Shown piece by piece: positions 52,422-63,176 of a stretch of 64,000 bases of DNA (positions within the stretch are counted from its first letter, which is position 1; each line of letters starts with the position of its first letter). The stretch spans positions 4,901,001-4,965,000 of the forward strand of contig NZ_JARUBN010000001.1 of assembly GCF_029626265.1 (NCBI RefSeq), written 5' to 3'. Source of the stretch: Micromonospora sp. WMMD1102 (GTDB lineage: Bacteria; Actinomycetota; Actinomycetes; Mycobacteriales; Micromonosporaceae). The position numbers and the translations under genes were made by a program. The notes under the pieces are model-generated. The model made no database searches and was not told where the DNA came from. It worked only from the letters and a program-made list of their open reading frames with translations.

Positions 52422-55109
52422 TCAGTGGTCGGCGCTGTTCCAGTCCGACCCGACGCCGACGGAGACCTCGAGCGGTACGGCCAGCGGGTAGGCGCCGCCC
52501 ATCTCCCGTCGGACCAGCGCCTCCAACTCGGTCCGCTCGCCGGGCGCCACCTCGAAGACGAGTTCGTCGTGCACCTGGAGCAGCATCCGGGAACGCAGGC
52601 CGGCGGTCCGCAGCGCGCTGTCGACGTGCAGCATCGCCACCTTGATGATGTCGGCCGCCGAGCCCTGGATCGGAGCGTTGAGTGCCATCCGCTCGGCCAT
52701 CTCCCGGCGCTGCCGGTTGTCGCTGACCAGGTCGGGCAGGTAGCGCCGACGGCCGAGGATGGTCTCGGTGTAACCGTCCTTGACCGCCTTGCGCACCACC
52801 GACTGGAGGTAGTCCCGGACGCCGCCGAAGCGGCTGAAGTATTCCTCCATCAGGGCACGTGCCTCGTCGGCGGCGATCCCGAGCTGCTGGCCGAGGCCGA
52901 ACGCGCTCAGTCCGTACGCCAGGCCGTAGTTCATCGCCTTGATCTTGCGCCGCTGGTCGGCGGTGACCTCGCCCACCGACACCCCGAAGACCGAGGACGC
53001 GGTCGCGGCGTGGAAGTCGGCACCGGAGTTGAACGCCTCGATCAGGGCGGTGTCGACCGACAGGTGCGCCATGATCCGCATCTCGATCTGGCTGTAGTCG
53101 GCGGTGAGCAGGCAGTCGTAGCCCGGCCCGACCACGAAGGCGCGGCGGATCCGCCGGCCCTCCTCGGTGCGGATCGGGATGTTCTGCAGGTTCGGGTCGG
53201 TGGAGGAGAGCCGTCCGGTGGCGGCCACCGTCTGGTGGAACGTGGTGTGGATCCGGCCGTCGTCGGAGACCGACTTGAGCAGGCCGTCGACAGTGGACTT
53301 GAGCCGGGCCACGTCGCGGTGCCGGAGCAGGTGCTCCAGCAGCGGGTGCGGCTGCTGCGCGTAGAGCCACTGCAGGGCGTCGGCGTCGGTGGTGTAGCCG
53401 GTCTTGATCTTCTTGGTCTTGGGCAGGCCCAGCTCGGTGAAGAGGATCTCCTGCAACTGTTTGGGCGAGCCGAGGTTGAACTCCCGCCCGACCACCCCGT
53501 ACGCCGCCTGGGCGACCGCCTTCACCTCACCGGCGAAGTGCGCCTCCAGCTCGGAGAGGTAGTCGGTGTCGGCGGCGATGCCGGTCCGCTCCATCGCGGC
53601 GAGCACGTCGACCAGCGGCTGCTCCACCTCGGCCATGAGCCGGGTGGACTGCTCACCGTCCCGGGACAGCTCGGCGGCGAGGGCGTCGGCCAGATCCAGG
53701 GTGGCCCGGGCCCGGAGCATCAGGTTCTGCTCGACCTCGCCGTCGTCGCCGAGGCCGTCGAGGGTGAGCTGGCCGGTCTCCGGCGCGTCGACCTTCAGCT
53801 CCCGGTGCAGGTAGCGCAGGGCCAGGTCGGTCAGGTCGTAGGAGCGCTGGTCCGGGCGGGCCAGGTAGGCGGCGAGCGCGGTGTCCCGGTGCACCCCGTG
53901 CAGCGTCCAGCCGTGCGCGGCGAAGGCGAGCAGCGCCGGTTTGCTGTCGTGCAGCACCTTGGGCCGTTCCGGGTCGGCCAGCCAGTCCGCCACCGCCGTC
54001 TCGTCCTCCGAGGTCAGCCCGGCCGGGTCGAACCAGCCCGCCGTGCCGGTCGCGGTGGCCAGGGCGACCCCGGTCAGCGCGCCCGTCCCCCGGCCGAACG
54101 AGCCGGCGACCGCGATCCCGACCGGGATGCCGGGCCGGACGTGCTCGGCCAGCCAGCCGGCCACCTCGCCGGTGGGCAGCACCCGGCCGGCCAGGTCGAA
54201 CCCGGCCTCGGCCTCCGGCTCCACCGCGTCGAGGTATTGGTAGAGACGGTCCCGCAGGATGCGGAACTCCAGGGTGTCGAAGACCTGGTGCACCGCCTCC
54301 CGGTCCCAGCCGGCCCAGCGGGCATCCTCGGCCCGCAGCGACAGCTCCAGGTCGGAGACCAGGCAGTTGATCTCGTAATTCCGGATCACGTCGGCGAGCC
54401 GCTCGCGCAGGTTGTCGCCGGCCTTGCCCTTGATCTCGTCGGCCCGGGCGATGACACCCTCGACGCCGCCGTACTGGACGATCCACTTCGCCGCCGTCTT
54501 CGGGCCCACCCCCGGCACGCCCGGAAGGTTGTCACTGGTCTCCCCGACCAGCGCGGCCAGGTCGCGGTATTGCTCCGGGCCGACGCCGTAGCGCTCGGTG
54601 ACCGCCGCCCGGTCCATCCGGGCCAGGTCGGAGACGCCCTTGCGCGGGTAGAGCACGGTCACCCGGTCGTCGATGAGTTGGAACGCGTCCCGGTCACCGG
54701 TGCAGATCAGCACCTCCATGCCCGCCTCCCGGCCCTGGGCGGCGAGGGTGGCGAGCACGTCGTCGGCCTCGTAGCCCGGCATCTCCACCGTCGGCACCCG
54801 GAGCGCGGCCAGCACCTCCTTGACCAGGCTGACCTGCCCGGCGAACTCGCCCGGCGTCTCGGAGCGACCGGCCTTGTAGTCCGCGTAGCGCTCGGTGCGG
54901 AAGGAGCGACGGGAGACGTCGAAGGCCACCACGATGTGCGTGGGGCGCTCGTCGCGGAGCACGTTGATCAGCATTGAGGTGAAGCCGTAGACCGCGTTTG
55001 TCGGCTGCCCGGTGGTGGTGGAGAAGTTCTCCACCGGCAGGGCGAAGAACGCCCGGTATGCGAGCGAATGACCGTCGAGCAGCAGCAGGCGCGGCGTGGA
55101 GGCTGTCAC
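52422..55109 (-). CDS. polA: DNA polymerase I
   Basis: 895 aa. 5' nuclease domain (1-300: LLLLDGHSLAYRAFFALP, YEADDVLATLA, GDRDAFQLI, GVPGVGPKTAAKW). The 3'-5' exonuclease-like domain (about 320-480) lacks the usual acidic motifs, as in mycobacteria. Polymerase domain: motif A DYSQIEMRIMAHLS, motif B RRKIKAMNYGLAYGLSAFG, motif C LLQVHDELVFEV. It fills repair gaps and removes primers. GTG 55107-55109. Confidence 0.97.
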   Translation of the reverse strand: MTASTPRLLLLDGHSLAYRAFFALPVENFSTTTGQPTNAVYGFTSMLINVLRDERPTHIVVAFDVSRRSFRTERYADYKAGRSETPGEFAGQVSLVKEVLAALRVPTVEMPGYEADDVLATLAAQGREAGMEVLICTGDRDAFQLIDDRVTVLYPRKGVSDLARMDRAAVTERYGVGPEQYRDLAALVGETSDNLPGVPGVGPKTAAKWIVQYGGVEGVIARADEIKGKAGDNLRERLADVIRNYEINCLVSDLELSLRAEDARWAGWDREAVHQVFDTLEFRILRDRLYQYLDAVEPEAEAGFDLAGRVLPTGEVAGWLAEHVRPGIPVGIAVAGSFGRGTGALTGVALATATGTAGWFDPAGLTSEDETAVADWLADPERPKVLHDSKPALLAFAAHGWTLHGVHRDTALAAYLARPDQRSYDLTDLALRYLHRELKVDAPETGQLTLDGLGDDGEVEQNLMLRARATLDLADALAAELSRDGEQSTRLMAEVEQPLVDVLAAMERTGIAADTDYLSELEAHFAGEVKAVAQAAYGVVGREFNLGSPKQLQEILFTELGLPKTKKIKTGYTTDADALQWLYAQQPHPLLEHLLRHRDVARLKSTVDGLLKSVSDDGRIHTTFHQTVAATGRLSSTDPNLQNIPIRTEEGRRIRRAFVVGPGYDCLLTADYSQIEMRIMAHLSVDTALIEAFNSGADFHAATASSVFGVSVGEVTADQRRKIKAMNYGLAYGLSAFGLGQQLGIAADEARALMEEYFSRFGGVRDYLQSVVRKAVKDGYTETILGRRRYLPDLVSDNRQRREMAERMALNAPIQGSAADIIKVAMLHVDSALRTAGLRSRMLLQVHDELVFEVAPGERTELEALVRREMGGAYPLAVPLEVSVGVGSDWNSADH

Positions 55110-55261
55110 GCTAAGGGACTCTAGTCCGCACCCCCGACAGGGCGGCCACCGCCGGGCCACCGCCCGGCCCCGCCCGGCCCGCGGGCGAAAGCGACGCTCG
55201 GGGCCGGAGCACGCGGAGAGCGCTGGGCCGGACGCGGAAGAGCGCCGGGCCAGGCGCGGAA

Positions 55262-55294
55262 GAGCCCCGGGCCGGGGTGACCGGGCCGGGGCTC
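55262..55294 (-). terminator. liv operon terminator
   Basis: 14-bp arms 55262-55275 and 55281-55294 with one mismatch, loop GGTGA, just after livF. Upstream sequence 55213-55275 holds a 21/22-bp repeat of GCGGAAGAGC type, three times. Confidence 0.7.
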
Positions 55295-55309
55295 TCGTCG
55301 CACGCGGGA

Positions 55310-56020
55310 TCAGGCGACGCCGAGATAGGCCTCCTTGACCGCCGGGTCGTGCAGCAGCTCCTGGCCGGTGCCCTCCTTGACGATCCGGCCGGTCTCCAGC
55401 ACGTACCCCCGGTGGGCCCGGGAGAGCGCCTGCTGGGCGTTCTGCTCGACCAGCAGGACCGTGGTGCCCTGCTGGTTGATCTCCGTGATGATGTCGAAGA
55501 TCTGCTTGATCACCAGCGGGGCCAGCCCCATCGAGGGCTCGTCCAGCAGCAGCAGCTTCGGCCGGCTCATCAGGGCCCGGCCGACCGCCAGCATCTGCTG
55601 CTCGCCGCCGGAGAGCGTGCCACCGGCCTGCTTGCGCCGCTCGGCCAGCCGGGGGAACAACCCGAACACCCGTTCCAGGTCGGCGGCGATGCCGGCGCTG
55701 TCCCGCCGGGTGTACGCCCCCATGTCCAGGTTCTCCAGCACCGTCATGCCGGGGAAGATCTGCCGACCCTCCGGAGACTGGCAGAGGCCACGGCCGACCC
55801 GCAGGTCGGCCCGGAGCCGGCTGATGTCCTCACCGGCGAACCGGATCGCCCCACCGGACAGCCCCCGGATCCCGGAGATCGCCCGCATCGTGGTGGTCTT
55901 GCCGGCGCCGTTGGCGCCGATGAGGGCCACCACCTCGCCCTCGTCGACGTGCAGGCTGATCCCGTGCAGGGCCTCGATCCGGCCGTACGCCACCGTGACG
56001 TTGTCCAGTTCAAGCAGCAT
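55310..56020 (-). CDS. livF: Branched-chain amino acid ABC transporter ATP-binding protein LivF
   Basis: 236 aa. Walker A GANGAGKTTTMRA, signature TLSGGEQQMLAVGRAL, Walker B LLLLDEPSMGLAP, H-loop region LLVEQNAQQAL. Short LivF-type length. Its start overlaps livG by 11 bp. Last gene of livKHMGF. Confidence 0.94.
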   Translation of the reverse strand: MLLELDNVTVAYGRIEALHGISLHVDEGEVVALIGANGAGKTTTMRAISGIRGLSGGAIRFAGEDISRLRADLRVGRGLCQSPEGRQIFPGMTVLENLDMGAYTRRDSAGIAADLERVFGLFPRLAERRKQAGGTLSGGEQQMLAVGRALMSRPKLLLLDEPSMGLAPLVIKQIFDIITEINQQGTTVLLVEQNAQQALSRAHRGYVLETGRIVKEGTGQELLHDPAVKEAYLGVA

Positions 56021-56943
56021 CGACGGGCTCCCCCAGGTAGGCGGCGATCACCCGCGGGTCTCGGCTGACCGCTTCCGGCGTACCCTCGGCGATCTTGGTG
56101 CCGAACTCCAGCACCACGACCCGGTCGGTGACGCCCATGACCAGGCGCATGTCGTGCTCGATCAGCAGCACGGTGTGTCCCCGGTCGCGGATCTGCCGGA
56201 TGAGCGTGCGCAGCTGCTCCTTCTCCGCCGGGTTGAAGCCGGCGGCCGGCTCGTCCAGGCAGATCAGCTTCGGCTCGGTGGCCAGCGCCCGGGCGATCTC
56301 CAGTCGGCGCTGGTCGCCGTAGGAGAGGTTCCGGGCCACCTCGTTCGCCCGGCCCTCGATGCCGACGAAGCGGAGCAGTTCCAGCGACTTCTTCTCCGCC
56401 GCCCGCTCCTCCAGGGTGTGCCGGGAGATGCCGAAGATCTTGGCGCAGGTCAGCCGGATCTGCTGCCAGGTCCGCTGGAGCGGGATCTCCGAGTCCACCA
56501 CCGGCAGTTCCTCCGGCTTGGGCTTGATCCGGTAGAGCCGGAAGAGCGCACCCGGCACGCTTGTCTTGTGCCGGGAGTCCGTCCCGACCAGGACGTTCTC
56601 CAGCGCGGTCATCTCCGGGAAGAGCCGGATGTTCTGGAAGGTACGCGAGATGCCCATCCGGCTGATCTCCGGCGGCTTCCGGCCACTGACCCGCTGTCCG
56701 TCGAAGCGCACCTGCCCGGAGGTCGGCTTGAACACCCCGGTCATCACGTTGAAGGAGGTGGTCTTGCCGGCGCCGTTCGGCCCGATCAGCCCGAGGATCT
56801 CGCCCTGGTGGATCTGGAAGCTGACCTGGTTGAGCGCGACCACGCCGCCGAAGCGGAGCACGACGTTGTCCATCTCGAGCAGCAACCGGCGCGGGCCGGG
56901 CTGGCTCGGGATCACCGGCTCCCGGGCCTCCGTAGAGGTCGTC

Positions 56944-56951
<8 letters not shown>
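56010..56951 (-). CDS. livG: Branched-chain amino acid ABC transporter ATP-binding protein LivG
   Basis: 313 aa. Walker A GPNGAGKTTSFNVMTG, signature NLSYGDQRRLEIARAL, Walker B LICLDEPAAGFNPAEK, LLIEHDMRLVMGV. It has an N-terminal extension and a mid-domain insertion (SRHKTSVPGALFRLYRIKPK) as in LivG. GTG 56949-56951 overlaps livM by 8 bp. Confidence 0.94.
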
Positions 56952-58088
<1,137 letters not shown>

Positions 58089-58092
<4 letters not shown>

Positions 58093-59072
58093 GCGCGGGC
58101 CCTCCCCAGCGACTCGCCGAGCAGACCGGTCGGCCGGAACATCAGCACCACGATGAGCACCACGAAGGCCACCACGTCCTCCCAGGCCGAGGTGTAGAGC
58201 GTGGCGGCGTAGACCTCGACCAGACCGAGGAAGAGGCCGCCGAGCAGGGCGCCCCGCAGGTTGCCGATGCCGCCGAGCACCGCCGCGGTGAATGCCTTGA
58301 GGCCCAGCACGAAGCCGAGACTGCTCTGGGTGAAGCCGAAACGGACGCTCCAGAGCAGTGCCGCGGCGCCGGCCATCACCCCGCCCAGCACGAAGATGAG
58401 CATGATGACCCGATCCTGGTTGACCCCCATCAGGGCGGCGGTCTCCGGGTTCTGGGCCACCGCCCGCACGCCTCGGCCGTACCGGGTCCGGTTGATGAAC
58501 CAGTCCAGCAGGGCCATCATCACCAGCGCGGAGAAGAAGACAAGCGCCTGCACGTTGGTGATCGCCGTGTCGCCGATGGTGATCAGCGGCTTCTGGTCGA
58601 TGATCGTCGGCATGCCGACGATCTGCCGCTCCCGGCCGAACAGCGTCGGGAAGACGCCGCCGACGATGCGCGGCAGCAGCAGGCCGAGGACCTCCACCAG
58701 CACCAGCGAGAGCCCGATCGCGGTGATCAGGAAGACAAGTGGCGGCGCGTTGCGTTTCCGAAGTGGTTTGTACGCGACGCGTTCCAGCACCAGCGCGGTG
58801 CCGCCGGAGGCGATCGCGGCGGCTATCAGGCCGATGATCAGGAAGAGGATGACCTGCCCGGCGGGCGGACGGTCCTGCATCCCGAAGGCCGTCCAGGCGC
58901 CGAGGACGGCGAAGGTGCCCACCACGAAGACCTCGGAGTGGGCGAAGTTGATCAGCCGGAGTACGCCGTAGACCAAGGTGTAACCGAGGGCGATCAACGC
59001 GTAGATCGCGCCCTTGGAGAGACCGTCGACGGTGTGCTGGCCGAAGTGGCCGAATAGTTCGTCGAAGTTCAC
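58089..59072 (-). CDS. livH: Branched-chain amino acid ABC transporter permease LivH
   Basis: 327 aa, about 8 spans. GLSKGAIYALIALGYTLVYGVLRLINFAHSEVF, RAVAQNPETAALMGVNQDRVIMLIFVLGG and GLKAFTAAVLGGIGNLRGALLGG. GTG 59070-59072 has AAGGAG 6 nt upstream; a longer ATG start at 59108 is less likely. Confidence 0.94.
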
Positions 59073-59133
59073 AGATGCTCCTTGCATCGAGCGCGGCCGG
59101 GGGATCACCCCCGGCCGCCCTCAAAGAACCCGG

Positions 59134-60282
59134 TCAGCTGATCTTGAGCTCTTGCAGCGCGGTGATCTCCTTGCCCTTCACCTGGTACGCCCAGATCACG
59201 ACCTTGCTCGGGTCGACGTCACCCTTGTCGTCGAACTTGATGTACTTCGACACACCCTGCTTGTCGTAGGTCTTGACGAACTCGAGGATGTCCTTCCGGG
59301 TCTGCTTGCCCGCCTCGAAGGCGTCCAGGAAGACCTTCGCCCCGTCGTAGCCCTCGGCACCGTACGAGCCCGGCGGGATGCTGTATTCCTTCTGGTAGTC
59401 AGCCGAGAAGGTGCCGCCGGCCTTGTCGGCGGGCAGGCACGGGCAGGTGATGACGGCGCCCTCGGCACCGCCGGCCGCACCCTCGGGGAAGGCCGTGTCG
59501 TAGAGACCGTCCGGCCCGATGAACTTCGCGGTCACACCGGCGGCGCGCATCTGCCGGACCAGCGGAGCGGCCTCACGGGTGTAGCCGCCGTAGAACAGGT
59601 AGTCCGCGCCACTGCTCTTGATCTTGGAGACGGTGACGTCGAACTGCGACTGCCGCTCCTGGATCTTGTCGGTGGCCACCACCGTCGGGCCGAGCACCTT
59701 GCCGAGTTCGGCGGTGATGCCCGCGCCGTACGCGCTGCCGTCGTCGACGACGAAGACCTTCTGCGCGTTCTGGCCCTTGAGGTAGGTCGCCACCGCGGCG
59801 GCCTGGGTGCCGTCGTGTCCGACCACCCGGAAGAACGAGGTGTTGCCCTTCTGGGTCAGGTCGATCCGGGTCGCCGACGGGCTCACCATGGCCAGGCCGG
59901 CAGCCTGGTAGACCGGCATCGTCGCGTCGCTCTCACCGGAGAAGTGCCCACCGATGACGCCGAGGAACGACGCGTCGCCCGCGATCTGGCTCGCGAACGG
60001 GGTGGCGACGGCGGGGTCGCCCTGGGTGTCGAACTCCTGCAGGGTGACCTGGCAGTCCGGCTTCGCGGCATTGTGCTGCTTGACGGCGAGCTTGGCGCCG
60101 TTCAGCGACGGGATCACCAGACCCGCGTTGTCACCGGTGAACGCACCGAAGATCGCGATCTTGCCGCCACAGGCCTCAGCCTCGGTGCTGCCGCCGCCGC
60201 CCGAGTCCTGGCAGCCGGCCGCGGCCACCATAACCGCCGCCAGGGCGGTGGTGCTCAGCGCCCGTACATACTTACGCCTCAC
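59134..60282 (-). CDS. livK: Branched-chain amino acid ABC transporter substrate-binding lipoprotein LivK
   Basis: 382 aa. Signal with lipobox (VMVAAAGC, Cys near 24), then periplasmic-binding-protein type I fold: KIAIFGAFTGDNAGLVIPSLNGAKLAVKQHNA, FLGVIGGHFSGESDATMPVYQAAGLAMVSPSATRIDLTQKG and GPDGLYDTAF. GTG 60280-60282 follows AAGGAG. First gene of livKHMGF, with its promoter probably in the 291-bp gap upstream. Confidence 0.93.
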   Translation of the reverse strand: MRRKYVRALSTTALAAVMVAAAGCQDSGGGGSTEAEACGGKIAIFGAFTGDNAGLVIPSLNGAKLAVKQHNAAKPDCQVTLQEFDTQGDPAVATPFASQIAGDASFLGVIGGHFSGESDATMPVYQAAGLAMVSPSATRIDLTQKGNTSFFRVVGHDGTQAAAVATYLKGQNAQKVFVVDDGSAYGAGITAELGKVLGPTVVATDKIQERQSQFDVTVSKIKSSGADYLFYGGYTREAAPLVRQMRAAGVTAKFIGPDGLYDTAFPEGAAGGAEGAVITCPCLPADKAGGTFSADYQKEYSIPPGSYGAEGYDGAKVFLDAFEAGKQTRKDILEFVKTYDKQGVSKYIKFDDKGDVDPSKVVIWAYQVKGKEITALQELKIS

Positions 60283-60573
60283 GGCTCCTTGACCTCCTCA
60301 AGATGCAGGCGACGACTGCCTGGTCACGGGGGTCGCCGGTAGCCGGCACAGCCTCGTTACCGCACGGTTGTCGCCCACCTGCGTTACGGCTCGTGATGGC
60401 GGAGCGTACCGAGGCTCATTCGGTCAGGAAAGGTTTGGGGGGCGGGCTTGCCAAACCGTTACGAACACGTGCGCCCCGATGACCACAGCCGTAACAACCG
60501 AGCCCGGCATCACCCCTTATCCGACCTGCTGTCCGATCCTCGCCGCACGCCGTCCCGGGTCAGTTCGGTGAGG

Positions 60574-61749
60574 TCAGTCCGTGGAGGTCAGCCGGGTCGC
60601 CCAGGCCGCCGCCTCGCGGCCGTCGTCGGTGACCAGCAACACCCGACCGTCGAGGGCGAAGACGCTGACGTCCCGCTCCGCGCCGGCCGGCATCGGCACC
60701 GGACCGGTCACCGGCCGCCAGCTCCGCCCCCCGTCCGTGCCGGACCAGAGCGAGTACGCCGCCCCGTCCGAGACGGCGGCGAGCAGCCGGTCCCCGGCCA
60801 CGGTCAGCGCGCCGACCGACGGGGCACCGGCCGAACCGCGCGCACCGAACCCGCCGACCGCCTCCCAACCCTGCGGACCGCGCCGCCACGCCCCGAACCG
60901 GTCACCCCGCAGACCCACCGCCACCGGAGCCCCGTCGAGCAGCACGACCCGCTGAAGCTCCTCGTACGCCTCGGTCGCCGGCACCGGGTCGCGCTGCCAG
61001 GTCCGGCCGTCCGGCGAGGTCCAGGCCAGCGGATCCCGGTCGATCCGGCCGCCGGCCGGCAGGATGCCGCCGACCATCAGCCAGCCCTGCGGAGTCGGCA
61101 CGGCGTCGAAGCCCCAGGTCGTGCCCCGGGCGTCGGTGGCCAGTTCCGGCACGCCTTCCATGATCTCGAAGTCGGCGGCGTCCGGGGAGACCCAGGACGC
61201 CACCCCGCTGGACCGGTTGCCGATGATCAGGAAGCCCCGCGGGCCGGAGACCAACCGGGCCACGTTCACCGCCGTCGGCCCGCCGTACAGCTCGAACCTG
61301 GCCTCGACCTCGACCAGGGAACCGTCCGTGCGCTGCCGCCAGCTGCTGGCCCGGGGATTGCCGTGTGCGCCGCCCGGCTTGTCGCCGAGGAGCGCCACCC
61401 GGCCGTCCCGGCAGGCGGCCGAGTAGAGCACGCTGCGCCGCCCGTAGTAGCCCTTCGGCTCCAGGGTCTTCGCGGTCCAGGAAGCCCCGTCGGTGCTGGT
61501 CCAGGCGGCCGGCCTGGTCTCTCCCGGCGCCCCGCCGACTCCGCCGGCCAGAAACCACCGGCCGGCACAGCCGGTGACGTCGCGCAACATGGGTCGCCCG
61601 GGTGCGCCGGGCGGTGCCGGCAGGGACACCCGTTGCCACTGCGGCCGGACAGGCTCGGGCGGCGGTTCCGGCGCGGACTCCGAACATCCGGCGCCGAGCA
61701 GCACGGCCACGAGGAGTGTGGCACCGATGCCACGCCGACCGGGGAACAT
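60574..61749 (-). CDS. Lipoprotein with BNR/sialidase-like repeats
   Basis: 391 aa. Signal and lipobox LLVAVLLGAGC (Cys near 20). The body is a beta-propeller-like series with Asp-box motifs: STDGASWTAKTL, SPDGRTWQRDP and GTDGGRSWRPV. No catalytic sialidase set is clear, so probably a surface binding or sensing protein. ATG 61747-61749. Upstream of the liv operon on the same strand. Confidence 0.72.
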   Translation of the reverse strand: MFPGRRGIGATLLVAVLLGAGCSESAPEPPPEPVRPQWQRVSLPAPPGAPGRPMLRDVTGCAGRWFLAGGVGGAPGETRPAAWTSTDGASWTAKTLEPKGYYGRRSVLYSAACRDGRVALLGDKPGGAHGNPRASSWRQRTDGSLVEVEARFELYGGPTAVNVARLVSGPRGFLIIGNRSSGVASWVSPDAADFEIMEGVPELATDARGTTWGFDAVPTPQGWLMVGGILPAGGRIDRDPLAWTSPDGRTWQRDPVPATEAYEELQRVVLLDGAPVAVGLRGDRFGAWRRGPQGWEAVGGFGARGSAGAPSVGALTVAGDRLLAAVSDGAAYSLWSGTDGGRSWRPVTGPVPMPAGAERDVSVFALDGRVLLVTDDGREAAAWATRLTSTD

Positions 61750-61838
61750 CGGCCGAGTGTATTCCCGGGCGACCAGCGCCGTGGGGCCTCGATCGACTCC
61801 GCTGGCTGGGTAGGTCGAGGTCGCGCCGCGCTCCGAAG

Positions 61839-62456
61839 TCAGCCCGCCTCGGCCGGCTCCGCGCCGGTCCCCTCGGCCAGGATCCGCTCGGCCACCTCGC
61901 GCATCGTCATCCGGTGGTCCATCGCGGTGCGCTGGATCCACTTGAACGCCTGCGGCTCGGTCATCCCGTACGTCGTCATCAGCGCGCCCTTGGCCCGCTC
62001 CACCGTCTTGCGGATTTCCAGGCGGTCGGTCAGGCCGGCCACCTCGGCCTCCAGGGCGGCGATCTCCGAGTAGCGCGACAGCGCGATCTCGATCGCCGGC
62101 ACCAGGTCGCTCTTCTGGAACGGCTTCACCAGGTATGCCATGGCGCCGGCCGCGCGGGCCCGCTCCACCAGGTCCCGCTGGCTGAACGCGGTGAGGATGA
62201 CCACCGGGGCGATCCGGCCACCGGCGATCCGCTCCGCCGCGGCCAGCCCGTCCATGATGGGCATCTTGATGTCGAGGATGACGAGGTCGGGCTTCAGCTC
62301 CTCGGCGAGCCGCACCGCAATCTCGCCGTCGCCCGCCTCCCCCACGACGTCGTAGCCCTCCTCGACCAGCATCTCGGCCAGGTCCAGCCGGATGAGCGCC
62401 TCGTCCTCGGCGATCAACACCCGCCTACGCTCGGTACCAGCCTGAATGTCGGCCAC
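61839..62456 (-). CDS. ANTAR-domain response regulator, PdtaR-type
   Basis: 205 aa. Receiver domain (VLIAEDEALIRLDLAEMLVEEGYDVVGEAG, phospho-Asp in VILDIKMPIMDG, Lys in YLVKPFQKSDL), then an ANTAR RNA-binding domain (RKTVERAKGALMTTYGMTEPQAFKWIQRTAMDHRMTMREVAE). It acts as an antiterminator controlled by a sensor kinase, as PdtaR in mycobacteria. GTG 62454-62456. Close to polA, as in other actinobacteria. Confidence 0.93.
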   Translation of the reverse strand: MADIQAGTERRRVLIAEDEALIRLDLAEMLVEEGYDVVGEAGDGEIAVRLAEELKPDLVILDIKMPIMDGLAAAERIAGGRIAPVVILTAFSQRDLVERARAAGAMAYLVKPFQKSDLVPAIEIALSRYSEIAALEAEVAGLTDRLEIRKTVERAKGALMTTYGMTEPQAFKWIQRTAMDHRMTMREVAERILAEGTGAEPAEAG

Positions 62457-62542
62457 GAGCCCCTACCCCCAACTACGTTTCCGACACCTGCCCAGCCGGG
62501 TGTCGCCGCCCTCAGCGTAGTGGGTAGTCTTATCGACGCCAG

Positions 62543-62615
62543 GCCCCTGTAGCCCAACGGCAGAGGCGCGATTCTCAAAAGATCGACAGTGTGGGTTCGA
62601 ATCCCACCGGGGGCA
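62543..62615 (+). tRNA. tRNA with Leu(CAA) anticodon, short variable loop
   Basis: 73 nt. Acceptor GCCCCTG/CGGGGGC, D-arm GCC...GGC, anticodon stem CGATT/GATCG (one T-G), loop CTCAAAA (CAA), variable ACAGT, T-arm GTGGG-TTCGAAT-CCCAC, discriminator A. Same odd body as the array tRNA at 22010, 38 kb away. Confidence 0.75.
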
Positions 62616-62805
62616 CTGCACACATCCATGTCATGCCTGTTCAAAGGCATGATCACAATGACACTCGCCCGATCGCCCCGCTCGCCGCCGGCAGACCCGG
62701 ACCGCCTCGGGCCGAGAAGTCGGTGCGGGAGCGGGCCGCCCGCGCAGCCGCCGGAGCGGCACCGCCGGACGAGGCAACGCCGATTCTCCGGTGTGATCCC
62801 GGCAA

Positions 62806-62850
62806 GGAAAGAGTTTTCCCGGCCGGCGTACGGCCAGGAAAGTGTTTTCC
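62806..62850. promoter_or_regulatory. Paired palindromes GGAAAGNGTTTTCC
   Basis: GGAAAGAGTTTTCC at 62806-62819 and GGAAAGTGTTTTCC at 62837-62850, each a 5-4-5 inverted repeat, 31 bp (three helical turns) apart, each followed by a CCGGCCG run. Confidence 0.6.
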
Positions 62851-63110
62851 CCGGCCGTTCGTCCCGCCATCCGGGCAACCGGCACATCGGGATCCGTTGA
62901 TGGTTCGCCCCATCCGCAAGAAGCGCCGGTCAAAAAAGTGTTACGGGCGGTTCGCCCGATTGTCACGATCATCCACTTGCCACGTCCGGCGTGCCCGGCT
63001 CCGCCCCACCGGGCGCGAGCGGCGGAACCGAACCGGATGAATGAGGATCAATCTCCAGTAATCCATCGAGGTTGAGCACTGCGGAACACGGCCGTAACAT
63101 ACCGGCGCAC

Positions 63111-63142
63111 TGTTAGCGCTCACATGGAGCGACCTCCATGTG
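63111..63142 (+). promoter_or_regulatory. LacI-type operator and overlapping inverted repeat
   Basis: TGTTAGCGCTCACA (63111-63124) resembles LacI-family operators used for plant-polysaccharide genes. It overlaps CACATGGAG-CGAC-CTCCATGTG (63121-63142), a perfect 9-4-9 repeat. Both are just upstream of the GH62 start. Confidence 0.65.
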
Positions 63143-63176
63143 ACCGCAGGCCGCTGTCCCGTCAGGAGGATGTTTT

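Larger units (their letters stand above)
62616..63176. other. 561-bp intergenic region upstream of the GH62 gene
   Basis: No credible ORF. It contains two operator-like palindromes (62806-62850), a LacI-like site and adjacent inverted repeat (63111-63142), and the GH62 ribosome-binding site AGGAGG (63164-63169). Confidence 0.6.
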
